Below, piece by piece: positions 32,535 through 42,600 of a stretch of DNA of 64,000 nt. This stretch comes from Planctomycetota bacterium (GTDB taxonomy: Bacteria; Planctomycetota; UBA1135; GCA-002686595). Position 1 is the stretch's first letter. Each line of letters begins with the position of its first letter. The notes beneath the pieces are model-generated. The model was not told the DNA's origin, did not search any database, and saw only the letters and a program-made list of their open reading frames with translations. The position numbers were made by a program, and so were the translations under genes. The DNA is taken from contig JAQXEK010000002.1 in assembly GCA_029250885.1 (NCBI GenBank), positions 1 through 64,000 on the forward strand. The letters run 5' to 3'.

Positions 32535-34340
32535 CTAGTTCTTATTGAGGATAGCCAGGTACTTGGCGGGGTCCGCCAGGAAAGACTTCGGGCAGTTCGC
32601 ACAGCAGAAGCCGATCGTGCGTCCCTCGTGTACCACGGTGAAGGCTGGGTCTACGGGCTTGTCGGAGACGGGGCAGGTCGCGTTTTCCGGGCCGGCATCT
32701 GCGGTATGCTCCCCTTCCGTCAGCGCCTCTTCCTCGGACCCCGCGTCGGGCACAAACCGCGTGAAGTCGACCTCCGGCTCCGTTTCGATCGGCGCATCTC
32801 CCTCGATTCCCAGGCCAAGGATGACCAGGTCGGGGCGCTGCTCGGAGAGCGCCTGCAGTGCATCCTCAGAGATGCCAGTCCCCCAGAGGTGAACACGCTT
32901 GAGGCTCTTCATCTCTGCGAGCGCGTCCCAATCCGCTGCGGCCAGGGTAGTGCCGGCAAGGTTGAGTGAAGTGATCGACTTCGAGTTGCGAAGGGAGCCC
33001 AGTGTCATGGACTCGCCACCCGTATTGCGCATGTCCAAGTGAGCTAGGCGCGGCATGCTGCCCAGCAGCAAGAGGTCTTGGTCGCTCGGGCGCTTTCCGT
33101 AGAGGCAGAGCTCTCCAACGAGGCCTGCGATAGGCGCGAGAAGGGAGGTGATCGTCTCGTCTCCAAGGCTAGAGGCCGTGAAGTTGAGGCCCATAAGGTC
33201 CGAGTCCTCGCCGAGGGCTTGCACGTAGACCTGCCGAGAGGCGAGCGCTTGGATCGCGTCCGGGTTTGGCGCGGTGGGGGCGAAGCTGGTGTTTGTGGGA
33301 AGCGTCGGTGCCTCGGGGGCCGGCTCCTCGGAGGGCTCTGGGGTAGAGGCTGGCTCCGCCGGAACTGGTGCCGACTGCTCGGTTGCCGTGGCGAAAGCTG
33401 CGCTGTCCATGCCTTGGACCCACAGGGTCAGCTGGGCGATCGCATCCGCCGAGGGTTGCTTCTTGCCCTCGGGGGGCATGTGGTGGTCGTCATCTACGGG
33501 CAAGCTCAAAGTGGTGATGAGCTTGCTGTTCAGGGGATCGCCGGGGACGAGCACCTCGCCGTGCTCTCCACCGGCCATAATCGATCCGAGGTCGTGCAGA
33601 GCAAGGTCGCCCTTGCGCTTGCGGGTGCCGTGGCACTTGATGCAGTAGCTCTTGAGGATCGGCGCGATATCCGCGTAGGTCAGGGTGAGCCCCGGCTCTT
33701 CGACCGGAAACGTACTGCCTGTAGATTCGACGAGGGCGTCGCCCAAGGGGGCAGGCGTGACGTCCGCGGCCTCGCCAGGATTGACCTGCTCGTCCTTGAG
33801 GAGGGGCTGCTCGGTTTCCTCCTGGGGGACGAGCTTGGCTTCCGCCACCTCCTCCGTAGGCTGATCGTCCTTGACGGCAAAAGCGGGCTCCCAAGGCTCG
33901 GTCAGGAAGTCGTCGCCATGGGTCAGGGTCGCACCAAGGTGCGCGGTGGGAATCAGCAAGATGAACGCCGCGAGCACGCCCAGGGTGTAGGTCTCGGACT
34001 TGCGCCAGTAGGAGATAGCGATGGCCACGGTCAAGAAAGCTAGGCCGACGCCAAGCCACTCGTGCCACTCCACGGGGGAGCCGTAGCCTCCGCCCTCGTG
34101 CAGCAGCCAGCCGGCGGTGGCACTTGCCATGCTGGTGATGGCAAGCAAGGTAACGAGCACCGTGCGCGGCCTGTCGTGGACAGGTGCCGACTTCTTGAAC
34201 AAGTGCGGGAACTCCAGGATCGCAAGGGCGACGATCAGGCCGATGGGCATGTGCAGCAGCATCGGGTGCAGGCGCCCGATGGCCTCAGCCAGGTCAACGG
34301 CGGACAGGTCAAAGCTGGCGATGGTCTTAAGGAAGTGCAT
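32535..34340 (-). CDS. Membrane DUF2231 protein fused to c-type cytochrome-like, LRR and TRASH/YHS-like domains
   Basis: A 601-residue multidomain protein. Residues ~1-140 hold four membrane segments of DUF2231 type (RLHPMLLHMPIGLIVALAILEF). After a Pro/Glu-rich linker comes a planctomycete cytochrome c-like domain with CIKCHGTRKRKGDL near 228 and the HMPPEGKKQPS segment. A second Pro-rich linker leads to leucine-rich repeats (~390-500: MPRLAHLDMRNTG, SITSLNLAGTTLAAADWDALAEM, LKRVHLWGTG). The end (PVSDKPVDP...GFCCANCPKSFLADP) looks like a TRASH/YHS metal-binding domain. It is third in the minus-strand unit, 11 bases from DUF1501, and may pass electrons across the membrane. Confidence 0.8.
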   Translation of the reverse strand: MHFLKTIASFDLSAVDLAEAIGRLHPMLLHMPIGLIVALAILEFPHLFKKSAPVHDRPRTVLVTLLAITSMASATAGWLLHEGGGYGSPVEWHEWLGVGLAFLTVAIAISYWRKSETYTLGVLAAFILLIPTAHLGATLTHGDDFLTEPWEPAFAVKDDQPTEEVAEAKLVPQEETEQPLLKDEQVNPGEAADVTPAPLGDALVESTGSTFPVEEPGLTLTYADIAPILKSYCIKCHGTRKRKGDLALHDLGSIMAGGEHGEVLVPGDPLNSKLITTLSLPVDDDHHMPPEGKKQPSADAIAQLTLWVQGMDSAAFATATEQSAPVPAEPASTPEPSEEPAPEAPTLPTNTSFAPTAPNPDAIQALASRQVYVQALGEDSDLMGLNFTASSLGDETITSLLAPIAGLVGELCLYGKRPSDQDLLLLGSMPRLAHLDMRNTGGESMTLGSLRNSKSITSLNLAGTTLAAADWDALAEMKSLKRVHLWGTGISEDALQALSEQRPDLVILGLGIEGDAPIETEPEVDFTRFVPDAGSEEEALTEGEHTADAGPENATCPVSDKPVDPAFTVVHEGRTIGFCCANCPKSFLADPAKYLAILNKN

Positions 34341-34351
34341 GGAGGTGCCTG

Positions 34352-35857
34352 TTAGTCCAAAAGGCTGTGTTGAACGGTGCCCTCGACGTCCGTCAAGCGG
34401 AAGTCGCGGCCCTGGACGCGGTGGGTGAGGCGCTCGTGGTCGAAGCCAAGCTGGTGCAGCATAGTCGCGTGCAGGTCGTGAACGGAGACCGGGTCCCGGG
34501 CGATGTTGTAGCCAAAGTCGTCGGTCTCACCGTGCACGATACCGCGCTTGAAACCGCCGCCTGCGAGCCAACTGCTGAAGGCGCGCGGGTGGTGGTCGCG
34601 GCCGTAGTTCGTCTCGGTCAGGGTGCCTTGGCTGTAGACCGTGCGGCCGAACTCGCCGGACCACAGAACGATCGTGTCGTCGAGCAGCCCGCGTTGGTCC
34701 AGGTCGCGAATCAGCGCCGCCTGGGGCTGGTCCACAGCGGCCGTCTGGTCGCGAATCTCCTTGGGCAGGTTCGAGTGTGCGTCCCAACCGCGCATGTACA
34801 GCTGGATGAAGCGCACGCCGCGTTCGGCGAGCCTGCGGGCCAGCAGGCAGTTCGCCGCGAAGGTGCCAGGCTTCTGGACCTCGGGACCGTACATGGCCAA
34901 GGTGTCCTCGGTCTCGTCCTTAAAGTCGACCAGGTCCGGCACCGACATCTGCATGCGGTAGGCCATCTCGTATTGGGCCATGCGGGTCGCGATCTCAGGG
35001 TCAAAGCTGCGCGCCTCTTCCTTCTCGTTCAAAGCGCCGACCAGGTCCAGCATGCGCCTGCGGTCCTTCCTCGAGACGCCTGCGGGGTCCTTGAGGTAGA
35101 GCACCGGGTTGTCCCCGGTTCGGATCTTGCAGCCCTGGTGCTCGCCGTTGAGGAAGCCGCTGCTCCAGAACCGCTCGCTGAGGGCTTGCATGTTGCCGAA
35201 GCCCTGGCTGATTAGGACCACGAAAGCAGGCAGGTTCTCGTTTGCGTTGCCGAGACCGTAGCTCATCCATGATCCGAAACTCGGGCGACCGGGCACCTGA
35301 TTCCCGGTTTGGAAGAAGGTGATCGCGGGCTCGTGGTTGATCGCATCTGTGTGCATCGATCGCACAACGCACAGGTCCCGCGCGACGCTGCCGGTGTGGG
35401 GCAGCAGCTCGGAAATCCACGCGCCGTCCTGACTGTTCGGATAGCGGCTGAAGCGGAACATACTGGGCGCAACGGGAAAGCGCGCCTGCCCGCTGGTCAT
35501 CCCTGTAAGGCGCTGGCCATCGCGGATCGAGTTGGGCAGGTCCTGGTCAAAGCGCGAGCGCAGTCCGGGCTTGTAGTCGAAGAGGTCCAACTGGCTGGGG
35601 CCGCCCTCCATGTGCATGTAGATGACTCGCTTGGCCTTGGCGGGAAAGTGGGGACCGCCGATGCCCAGGTTACCGAGGGGCCCCGCACCGCTGGTCAGAT
35701 CGGCCCCCAAGCTCGCGCCCCGGGCGGCGTCCGCGCTGAGCAGAGAGCCGAGGGATGCGCGGCCGAGAAGGCCGCCAATCGCGCCCGCCGAGAGTCCGAA
35801 GAGCCGCCGGCGGGTGAGCAGTAGTTTGCGCGCGGCGACGGGGTCGTGGTTCGTCAT
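34352..35857 (-). CDS. DUF1501 exported protein
   Basis: A 501-residue protein of the DUF1501 family, common in Planctomycetota and usually found beside DUF1549/DUF1553 genes. A twin-arginine-like start (TRRRLFGLSAGAIGGLLGRASLG) suggests export by Tat. The body has the family segments VIYMHMEGGPSQLDLFDYKPGL, FIQLYMRGWDAHSNL, LWSGEFGRTVYSQGTL, GRDHHPRAFSSWLAGGG and the C-terminal VHDLHATMLHQLGFDHERLT. The fold is alkaline-phosphatase/sulfatase-like, but the biochemical role is unproven. It starts two bases after the DUF1553 gene, so the two are in one operon. Confidence 0.9.
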   Translation of the reverse strand: MTNHDPVAARKLLLTRRRLFGLSAGAIGGLLGRASLGSLLSADAARGASLGADLTSGAGPLGNLGIGGPHFPAKAKRVIYMHMEGGPSQLDLFDYKPGLRSRFDQDLPNSIRDGQRLTGMTSGQARFPVAPSMFRFSRYPNSQDGAWISELLPHTGSVARDLCVVRSMHTDAINHEPAITFFQTGNQVPGRPSFGSWMSYGLGNANENLPAFVVLISQGFGNMQALSERFWSSGFLNGEHQGCKIRTGDNPVLYLKDPAGVSRKDRRRMLDLVGALNEKEEARSFDPEIATRMAQYEMAYRMQMSVPDLVDFKDETEDTLAMYGPEVQKPGTFAANCLLARRLAERGVRFIQLYMRGWDAHSNLPKEIRDQTAAVDQPQAALIRDLDQRGLLDDTIVLWSGEFGRTVYSQGTLTETNYGRDHHPRAFSSWLAGGGFKRGIVHGETDDFGYNIARDPVSVHDLHATMLHQLGFDHERLTHRVQGRDFRLTDVEGTVQHSLLD

Positions 35858-35859
35858 GC

Positions 35860-38800
35860 TTAGCGCTGGGTGATGGTTGCGTGGAGGTTGAGAACGGCAC
35901 TGGCCACAAGGGTCCAGGCGGCGAGTTCACCAGTGGAACTGCCAAGCTCGGCGAGCTCCTCTTCGGTAGGCATGACGCCCATGCCGACGGAGATCAGGGC
36001 GCTAGCGTCGTCAGGTGCGCTCTCGTAGCGGGCGATCAAGTCGGTTAGGGTTGCACCTAAGAGGGCAAGCTCCTCCGCGTCGGGCTTAGTCCCAGTGCAG
36101 CGCAGGAACAGGCTGCTTAGCCCTTCGTCCTTCGGCATGCCCAAGCTCCGCAAGCCGAGGTTGCGCGCGGCCTCGACGAACTGCTCGTCATTCCAGAGCA
36201 CCAGGGCCTGAAGAGGGGTGTTTGTGCTGCCGCGGCGAACGACACAGCTCTCACGGGAAGGCGCGTCGAAAGTCAACATGGCCGGTGGTGGTGCGGCGCG
36301 CTTCCAATAGGTGTAAACACTGCGGCGATAGAGCTCTTGGCCGGAGCCCAGGACAAAGTTGCCCGTGTTGGACTGGGGCATGGCGACCTCGGCCCAGAGG
36401 CCGGCGGGCTGGTACGGCTTTACGGACGGGCCGCCGAGCTCCTCTTTTAGCAGGCCTGAAGTGAACAGGGCTCCGTCGCGAATCGCCTCGCCAGTCAGGC
36501 GCCTCGCGGGATAGCGGCCCATCAGGGCACCGCCGGGATCGATGGTCGCAAGCTCGTCACTCATGTTGGAGGACTGCCGGTAGGTTTCGGTCATCAAGAT
36601 GCGGCGAATTAGGCTACGCACGTCCCAACCGTCTTCGACAAAGGTCACGGCCAAGTGGTCGAGCAGCTCGGGGTGACTTGGCCAGGCGCCCTGGAGGCCA
36701 AAGTCACCGGAGGAGGACACGAGCCCCGTGCCAAACAGCACCTGCCAAATACGGTTCACCGCGACCCGCGCAACGAGGGGGTTCTCCGGGTCCGTCATCC
36801 AGTTGGCCAGGTCAAGTCGCGTTGCGCGGCGATCGGCGGGTATGTGCTCGGCGCCAAAGCCGCTGAGGAAGCCGGGCACCCCGGGTTCCACGGGGCGGGA
36901 CTCGTCGGCCATGTCGTACTCGCCTCGGTCCAGGACAAAGCTCGGTCGCGGCTCGGCGCGCTCGCGCATGACCATGGTGCGTGGAACGGCGGCCTCGAGC
37001 TCCATTTGTGCGGCGACCAACTCGGCCTCGCGCTCAAGGGTCGCCTTATAGGCTGGTGAATAGGCAAGGCGCCAAGAGTGCAGGATGCCTAGGTCGGCAG
37101 CGGCCGAGCTGGGAGCTGCGACTGGGTCATGCCAGCGCCGCAAGAGTCCGGCAACGAGGCCGCCGGCTAGGGCCGTCTCTGCTTCGAGCGCCTTAAAGTA
37201 GAAGCCCGCCTGGCCACCAGTGTTGATGACCTTAAGCACGATTGTGTTGCGCCCGGGCTGCAGGGTGATGGTCGCTCGGTCTTGGTCGGCCGCTGCACCA
37301 CGGGGAGCCTGCTTGGAAGATACCGACTTACCGTTCACGAAGAGATCGAATCCGTCGTCCGAACCCAGGCTGACCTCGAGCTCCCGGACTGTGGGGCTCC
37401 AGAGCTCCTTGCCCACATAGTGTACGTTGACGCCGGCAGCTAGGGGGTTCACTTGGCCGTCGAGGTAGGCTTCGCGGTAGCTCCAAATACGTCTAGGCGC
37501 GGCTGCGTTGTCGAACTCCACGGACGGGTCGAAGGTGCCGTCAAGTTCGGGGCCATAAGCGCCTTCATAGGCGACAGAGGCGTCAGTTACAGTGAACGCG
37601 CCGGTCTCGTACCAATGGCCGCTGGCCAAGGGGATGCGATCGGTAGCGGAGGCGTTGAGCTTGCCCAAACCAAAGCGCACGCGACCGAAGCTGTGGCCGG
37701 ACCAGATGGACTCGTAACCCAGGCTGATCTCGACGCTGGTGCCGCCTTCGAAGCCAAAGGGCTCGGCGGCTAGAAAGAGCGCCTTGCGCTCGCCGCCGTC
37801 GGTATGCCCGGCGATGGCCCAGCCCTTGTTGGGCCGTCCGTCGAAGACGCGCAGGATGCCATAGTCGTCGTTAGTCTGCGCGAAGCTCGCCCAGGCCCAG
37901 CTGACATCGACCGTCTTGCGCTGGGTCGGATCGACCGTCGAGACCACTTCCATTTGGAACGAAGTCAGTACCGCATTACCGTTGTCCGCTCGCCCGGGCG
38001 CACCGTTTACGAAGCTCTCATGGCGGAGTACGTCAAGCTGCAAGAGGCGCAGGTCGACCTCGTCGGTGTGTAGCGTGAACTTGTGAACGTCCATGTTCGG
38101 GTTGTTCCCGGAGGCTAGGATGCTGCCGTCGTCCAGGGTCTGGAAGTCGGCACCACCATCGGAATCGGCCCCCGTGATCTCATGGTCGGCCCAAGTGAGG
38201 CCGACCTCTCCCGGAAGGTTCCGCAGGAAGGAGTCGAAAGCGTCCTGCTCGTCCGCGCTCGGCTCGGAAAGCTCCGAGCGAACCTCGGTAAGCTTGGTTG
38301 CCAGGTCCTCGCGCTCGGCTATCTGCTTATCCGAGGGAACCTCGAGAAACGGCTCGAATGCACGGTTTGGGTTCGGTTGCTGGGAATAGAGCCCGGGCTC
38401 GTCGATCGAGCTAAAGAACGAGTAGAAGCGGTAGAAGTCCTCTTGCGTCGTCGGGTCGAATTTGTGGTCGTGGCAGCGTGCGCAGGCAGTAGTCAACCCA
38501 AGGAAGACCTCACCCGTGGTACCGGCGCGGTCGACGGAGTACTCAACCAGGGCCTCTTCATCGATAGCGCCACCTTCATCGGTGATGATGTGGTTTCGAT
38601 TAAAGCCACTGGCGATGATCTGGTCTAGGGTTGCTTCCGGCAGCAGGTCACCGGCAATCTGTTCGGTAAGGAACTGGTCGAAGGGCATGTTGCTGCGGTA
38701 GGCCTCCAGCACCCAGTTGCGCCAGGGCCAAATCTGTCTGCCAGCGTCTGTGTGGATGCCCGACGTGTCGCCGTAACGGGCTTGATCCAGCCAGGGCGTC

Positions 38801-39462
38801 GTCATGCGCTCGGCGAAGCGGGTGACGTAGGGCTCCTCAGTTAACAAACGCAGGGTCCAGCGGGCCCAAGTCGCGTCGTGGTCCGCCGCGTATTCTTGGG
38901 TGAAGGTGGCGACCTCGCTGGGGGTCGGCGGCAAGCCGGTAATGTCGAGCATTAGGCGCCGCACCAGGACGGCGGCGTCGGCTTGGGGAGAGGGCTCTAG
39001 GCCGTGGACTTTGAGTTCGGCCTGCACGTAGCCGTCAATGGCACTAGGACTGGTGGACGAGACGCCATGACTCGGCGGGACGAAGGCCCAGTGCTCTTCG
39101 TACTCGGCGCCAGCCTCGATCCAACGCTTGATCTTGGCCAGCTCGGACTCCGTAAAGGGATCCTTGTGTGTAGACCGGGGCGGCATGAGCTCGTCGGGAT
39201 CCTCCGCTTGGATCCGGTACCAGATTTCGCTGGCCTCCAGGTCGCCAGGCACGATGGGCGCATAGCCACCGAGGTCCTGGGTGGCGAACTCAAAGGTGTC
39301 CAGGCGCAGGTCCGATTCGCGGGTAGATACATCCGGGCCGTGGCAGACAAAACACTTGTCCGAGAGTAGGGGGCGAATGTCCCGGGAGTACTTCGGGGCA
39401 GGTTCCTGCAAAGCTAAAGGAAGCAGCAGGGCGGCGAGGGTGAGGGGGCTCATGCTATGCAT
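35860..39462 (-). CDS. Planctomycete DUF1549/DUF1553 cytochrome-like protein
   Basis: A 1200-residue exported protein of the PSCyt1-DUF1549-DUF1553 class. After a signal (SPLTLAALLLPLALQEP) comes a c-type heme-like motif CFVCHGPD near residue 37 and DELMPPRS, then DUF1549 (AERMTTPWLDQARYGDTSG, ACARCHDHKFDPTTQEDFYRFY with a second CxxCH), a central carbohydrate-binding-like insert (FDLFVNGKSVSS, VNPLAAGVNVHYVGKELW), and DUF1553 (ARVAVNRIWQVLFGTGLV, NTPLQALVLWNDEQFVEAARNL). I use the ATG at 39462; a second ATG at 39453 is as good, and the frame from 39606 adds basic sequence without character. First gene of the minus-strand unit. Confidence 0.9.
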   Translation of the reverse strand: MHSMSPLTLAALLLPLALQEPAPKYSRDIRPLLSDKCFVCHGPDVSTRESDLRLDTFEFATQDLGGYAPIVPGDLEASEIWYRIQAEDPDELMPPRSTHKDPFTESELAKIKRWIEAGAEYEEHWAFVPPSHGVSSTSPSAIDGYVQAELKVHGLEPSPQADAAVLVRRLMLDITGLPPTPSEVATFTQEYAADHDATWARWTLRLLTEEPYVTRFAERMTTPWLDQARYGDTSGIHTDAGRQIWPWRNWVLEAYRSNMPFDQFLTEQIAGDLLPEATLDQIIASGFNRNHIITDEGGAIDEEALVEYSVDRAGTTGEVFLGLTTACARCHDHKFDPTTQEDFYRFYSFFSSIDEPGLYSQQPNPNRAFEPFLEVPSDKQIAEREDLATKLTEVRSELSEPSADEQDAFDSFLRNLPGEVGLTWADHEITGADSDGGADFQTLDDGSILASGNNPNMDVHKFTLHTDEVDLRLLQLDVLRHESFVNGAPGRADNGNAVLTSFQMEVVSTVDPTQRKTVDVSWAWASFAQTNDDYGILRVFDGRPNKGWAIAGHTDGGERKALFLAAEPFGFEGGTSVEISLGYESIWSGHSFGRVRFGLGKLNASATDRIPLASGHWYETGAFTVTDASVAYEGAYGPELDGTFDPSVEFDNAAAPRRIWSYREAYLDGQVNPLAAGVNVHYVGKELWSPTVRELEVSLGSDDGFDLFVNGKSVSSKQAPRGAAADQDRATITLQPGRNTIVLKVINTGGQAGFYFKALEAETALAGGLVAGLLRRWHDPVAAPSSAAADLGILHSWRLAYSPAYKATLEREAELVAAQMELEAAVPRTMVMRERAEPRPSFVLDRGEYDMADESRPVEPGVPGFLSGFGAEHIPADRRATRLDLANWMTDPENPLVARVAVNRIWQVLFGTGLVSSSGDFGLQGAWPSHPELLDHLAVTFVEDGWDVRSLIRRILMTETYRQSSNMSDELATIDPGGALMGRYPARRLTGEAIRDGALFTSGLLKEELGGPSVKPYQPAGLWAEVAMPQSNTGNFVLGSGQELYRRSVYTYWKRAAPPPAMLTFDAPSRESCVVRRGSTNTPLQALVLWNDEQFVEAARNLGLRSLGMPKDEGLSSLFLRCTGTKPDAEELALLGATLTDLIARYESAPDDASALISVGMGVMPTEEELAELGSSTGELAAWTLVASAVLNLHATITQR

Positions 39463-39645
39463 CGTACCAAGTGATTTCCCAGGCGGGACAGTGGGTCGGG
39501 AACTTGGCGGGGGTGTCCTTCGAAGGTTTTTTCGAAGGGGCATAAAGGGATTGAAGCGCCTCCATTGGGGGGGGTAGGCGCAACTTTGAGAGTAGATGGA
39601 AGCCAAGGGCGGGGTGCGATCTCCCTGGGTATAGACTAAATCCTT

Positions 39646-42600
39646 ATGACTTTGCCCAGCCTGCTATCGATTGCCCTCGCGCTCTCAGTCTCCTTGGGCA
39701 GTGATAAACTTAGTCTTGGTTCTGTTGCAACAGGTCTGCCAAGCTCGGTTCAGGGCGCCCACGCTGTTCGCCAGACGGAGGTGATCGAAGAGCTCACCAA
39801 AGGCGTTGCAAACATCGCGTCACCGGGAACCCCAGGCGGACTCAGCGTCTTTGGATTAGGCGCGTGGCCGGTCATCGTCAACGGCGATGTGACCGTGGTG
39901 GCGGCGGCCGAACGGGATGGGGGCAAGCGCGGCAGGATTGTGGCCTTTACCCAAGGCGGCTACGTCGAGCCCGGCAGCCTCGATGGAGCCGATCAGCGCA
40001 AGTTTATGAAGCAGGTGGCGAAGTGGGCCAGCGGTGGCTCGAAGCGCTTGACCTGGGCGACCGTCGGTGGTGGCAACTGTGCACTAGCGATTGCACTCGG
40101 TGGAAAGATAGCCGAGGACTGGCGCAAGGCCGATGTGCTCGTTGCGAACACCGGAAGCCTGAAACCAGCGCGCATAGCCGAAGTGAACGCTGCCCTCGAG
40201 CGCGGAAGCGGACTGCTCGTGGGCTGCACGCCCTGGGGCTGGCAACAGCTTAATCCAGAGCTACGTATGTGCCGAGACCTGACCCTAAATCGAGTCATGG
40301 AGCCCTTTGGCATGGTCTTCGACCACCGGCTCTCGACGAGCCACAATCCGAATGTGGTCAGCGCCGGACTCATCCCGGCTCCGTCGATGCACGCCAGCTT
40401 CGCCTTCGCCGGCCTCAGGGATGGCACGGTTCGCGACGTCCAGGCCGGCATCGCCGAGGGTACTCTGCGCGCAGCGATCCGCGGCTTGTCGGACTTCGAG
40501 CCCCAGCTCATGCTACCCCTGCGTATCCTCGCCGCCGAGGGCACGACTCCCTTTGCCGCCACGGTCAAGGGGTGGCTCGACGCGGAGCACGAGCGCCGGA
40601 CTCTGCGGCCGCTGCACGAGCGCTGGGAGCCCTGGCAGATCATCGGCCCCTTCGCACCGGGTCGACGCGGAAAGGAGCTCGCCTCGACCTTACAGATCGA
40701 GAATGAGCTTGGAGACTGGACCGGAGCGGGCACCGGGCCGGACTTTGAAGCAGAGTGGAAGGGCGCGAAAGGCAAGGTGGCTTGGCAGCAGATCGAGCTG
40801 GATCTGGACGGTCGCGAACTCGATGTTGGCGAGCTCGAACTTGAAGATCTGATTGCCCGCGGCCTGACCGCAAAGCAGCTTAAGGACGGCTGGTCCGAGC
40901 GGGCGTCCGCGCTGCTGTATCGGCGTGTGGTAATTAGCGCCGCGGCCGGTCCCAACGGCGTGAGTCGCGACATGCGCATTGCGGTCGACGGTGGGATGCG
41001 CGTTTGGTTGGACGGGGTTCTCGTGGGGGAGTCCGGGTCGGCGGCTAAGGGACCTGCTGGCGCCAAGATGCCTGAGGTGCGTGTCGTCCTGCACCTGACT
41101 CCGGGTGTACACCACCTCGTGGTTAAGGTTGTGCACACGGACCCGATGTGGCGCTTCCGTGTCGGCGGGGAGGAGGGGCTGGACCTGACAGCTGTGAATG
41201 CAGCCATCGCTCTCGGCGTCGAACATCTGCACCGCCACCAGTTCTTGGACGGCTCTTGGGCCGGCTACAACAGCTATGGGGTCGGACTCACCGCCCTGAA
41301 CCTGTTTGCCCTTGCCAAGAGCGGGCTGCCGAAAGATCACCCTGCGATTCGCCGGGCTCTCTCATACCTCGACGCCAACCCCTCGAAGTACGTCTACAGC
41401 CTCGGCTGCGAAATGCTGGCCCGGGCCGAGCTCGATCGGGGTGACCAGGAGCAGATCCTCGAACAGCAGACGCGCCTCATGGAGAGCTGGGCCGAGGGCA
41501 CCGGCCTCTACGCCTATCCCATTCACCCGAATGGCAGCTTTCTGCCCGATGATGTGTCAAATACCCTGTATGCGGTCCTGGGCCTTGCGGGTGCGAAGCG
41601 CCGTGGGATCGATGTGGATCCCGAGATCTGGTTGGGCATGATCGACGGAACGTTGCAGTGTATGGAGCGCGAGAAGTCCGGAAGCAAGGGCAAGCCGCCG
41701 CTCGGGTTTTCCTATCGTCCGCGCGGAAAGGCAACGGGATCAATGACCACCGCGGCCCTAAGCATCTTGCTAATAGCGAAGCAGAACCTGGGCACGTCTC
41801 TTAAGGGTCTTAAGAGACGTGAGGTGGACGAGGCGATCGAGCGCGGCGTAGCGTGGATCGGGAAGAACATGAGCTGGGATAGCGATCCTGGCTGCGGTTG
41901 GCACTACTTCTTCATCTATGGGCTCGAGCGCCTTGGCTCGTTGCTCGAGACCGACATCCTGGGTGGGATCCCGTGGTACGAGTCTGGCGCAAGATACCTG
42001 ATCCGCGTCCAGGACGAGAAGGGGAAATGGACCGGTCAACAGGCTGCCGTGGATACGGCCTTAGCCCTGTTGTTCTTAAATCGCTCGACCACGCCAACCT
42101 CCGGGGACACGCGCTCGCTGGACTGGAGGCTGCTTGCGGTCGATGGCGAGTTGGGCGCTCGGGCTCGAATCGATGACGGGCTCCAGGTCTGGTTGACCGG
42201 CTTGAGCAAGGCCTTTCGCGAGACTCTCGACGGGCACGCGAAGGTCGTCTCTGTGCAGTGGATCGGCCGCGATGAGCGGGGCGATCAGGTGCTTGCTGAG
42301 GTCCAAGTTGGCGGCCCTGCGGATCGATTCTCCGCGCACCTACAGCCCGATTTTTCCGGAGGCTTCGAGCTGTTCGCTAGGGCTAAGATTCACGTGGGGA
42401 CCGAGCAGAGCGAGGTGAAGCTGGACTCCAGCGTGCTTCAGATACCAGGACTCTACACGGGCCAGCAGCTCAACTACGGCGGGGATGCGAAGCGCAACCT
42501 GCTGACCGGCGCCATGGCCAGCGCGTCCAGCGAGAAGTCCAAGCCCTCGGCGGCTATCGACGGCAGCCACGATACGAACTGGATCTGCGAGGCCGCCGAC

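Noticed and set aside
33078-34043. A 321-codon plus-strand frame opposite the DUF2231-cytochrome gene
   Set aside because: The opposite strand carries clear membrane, CxxCH and repeat motifs; this frame has none.
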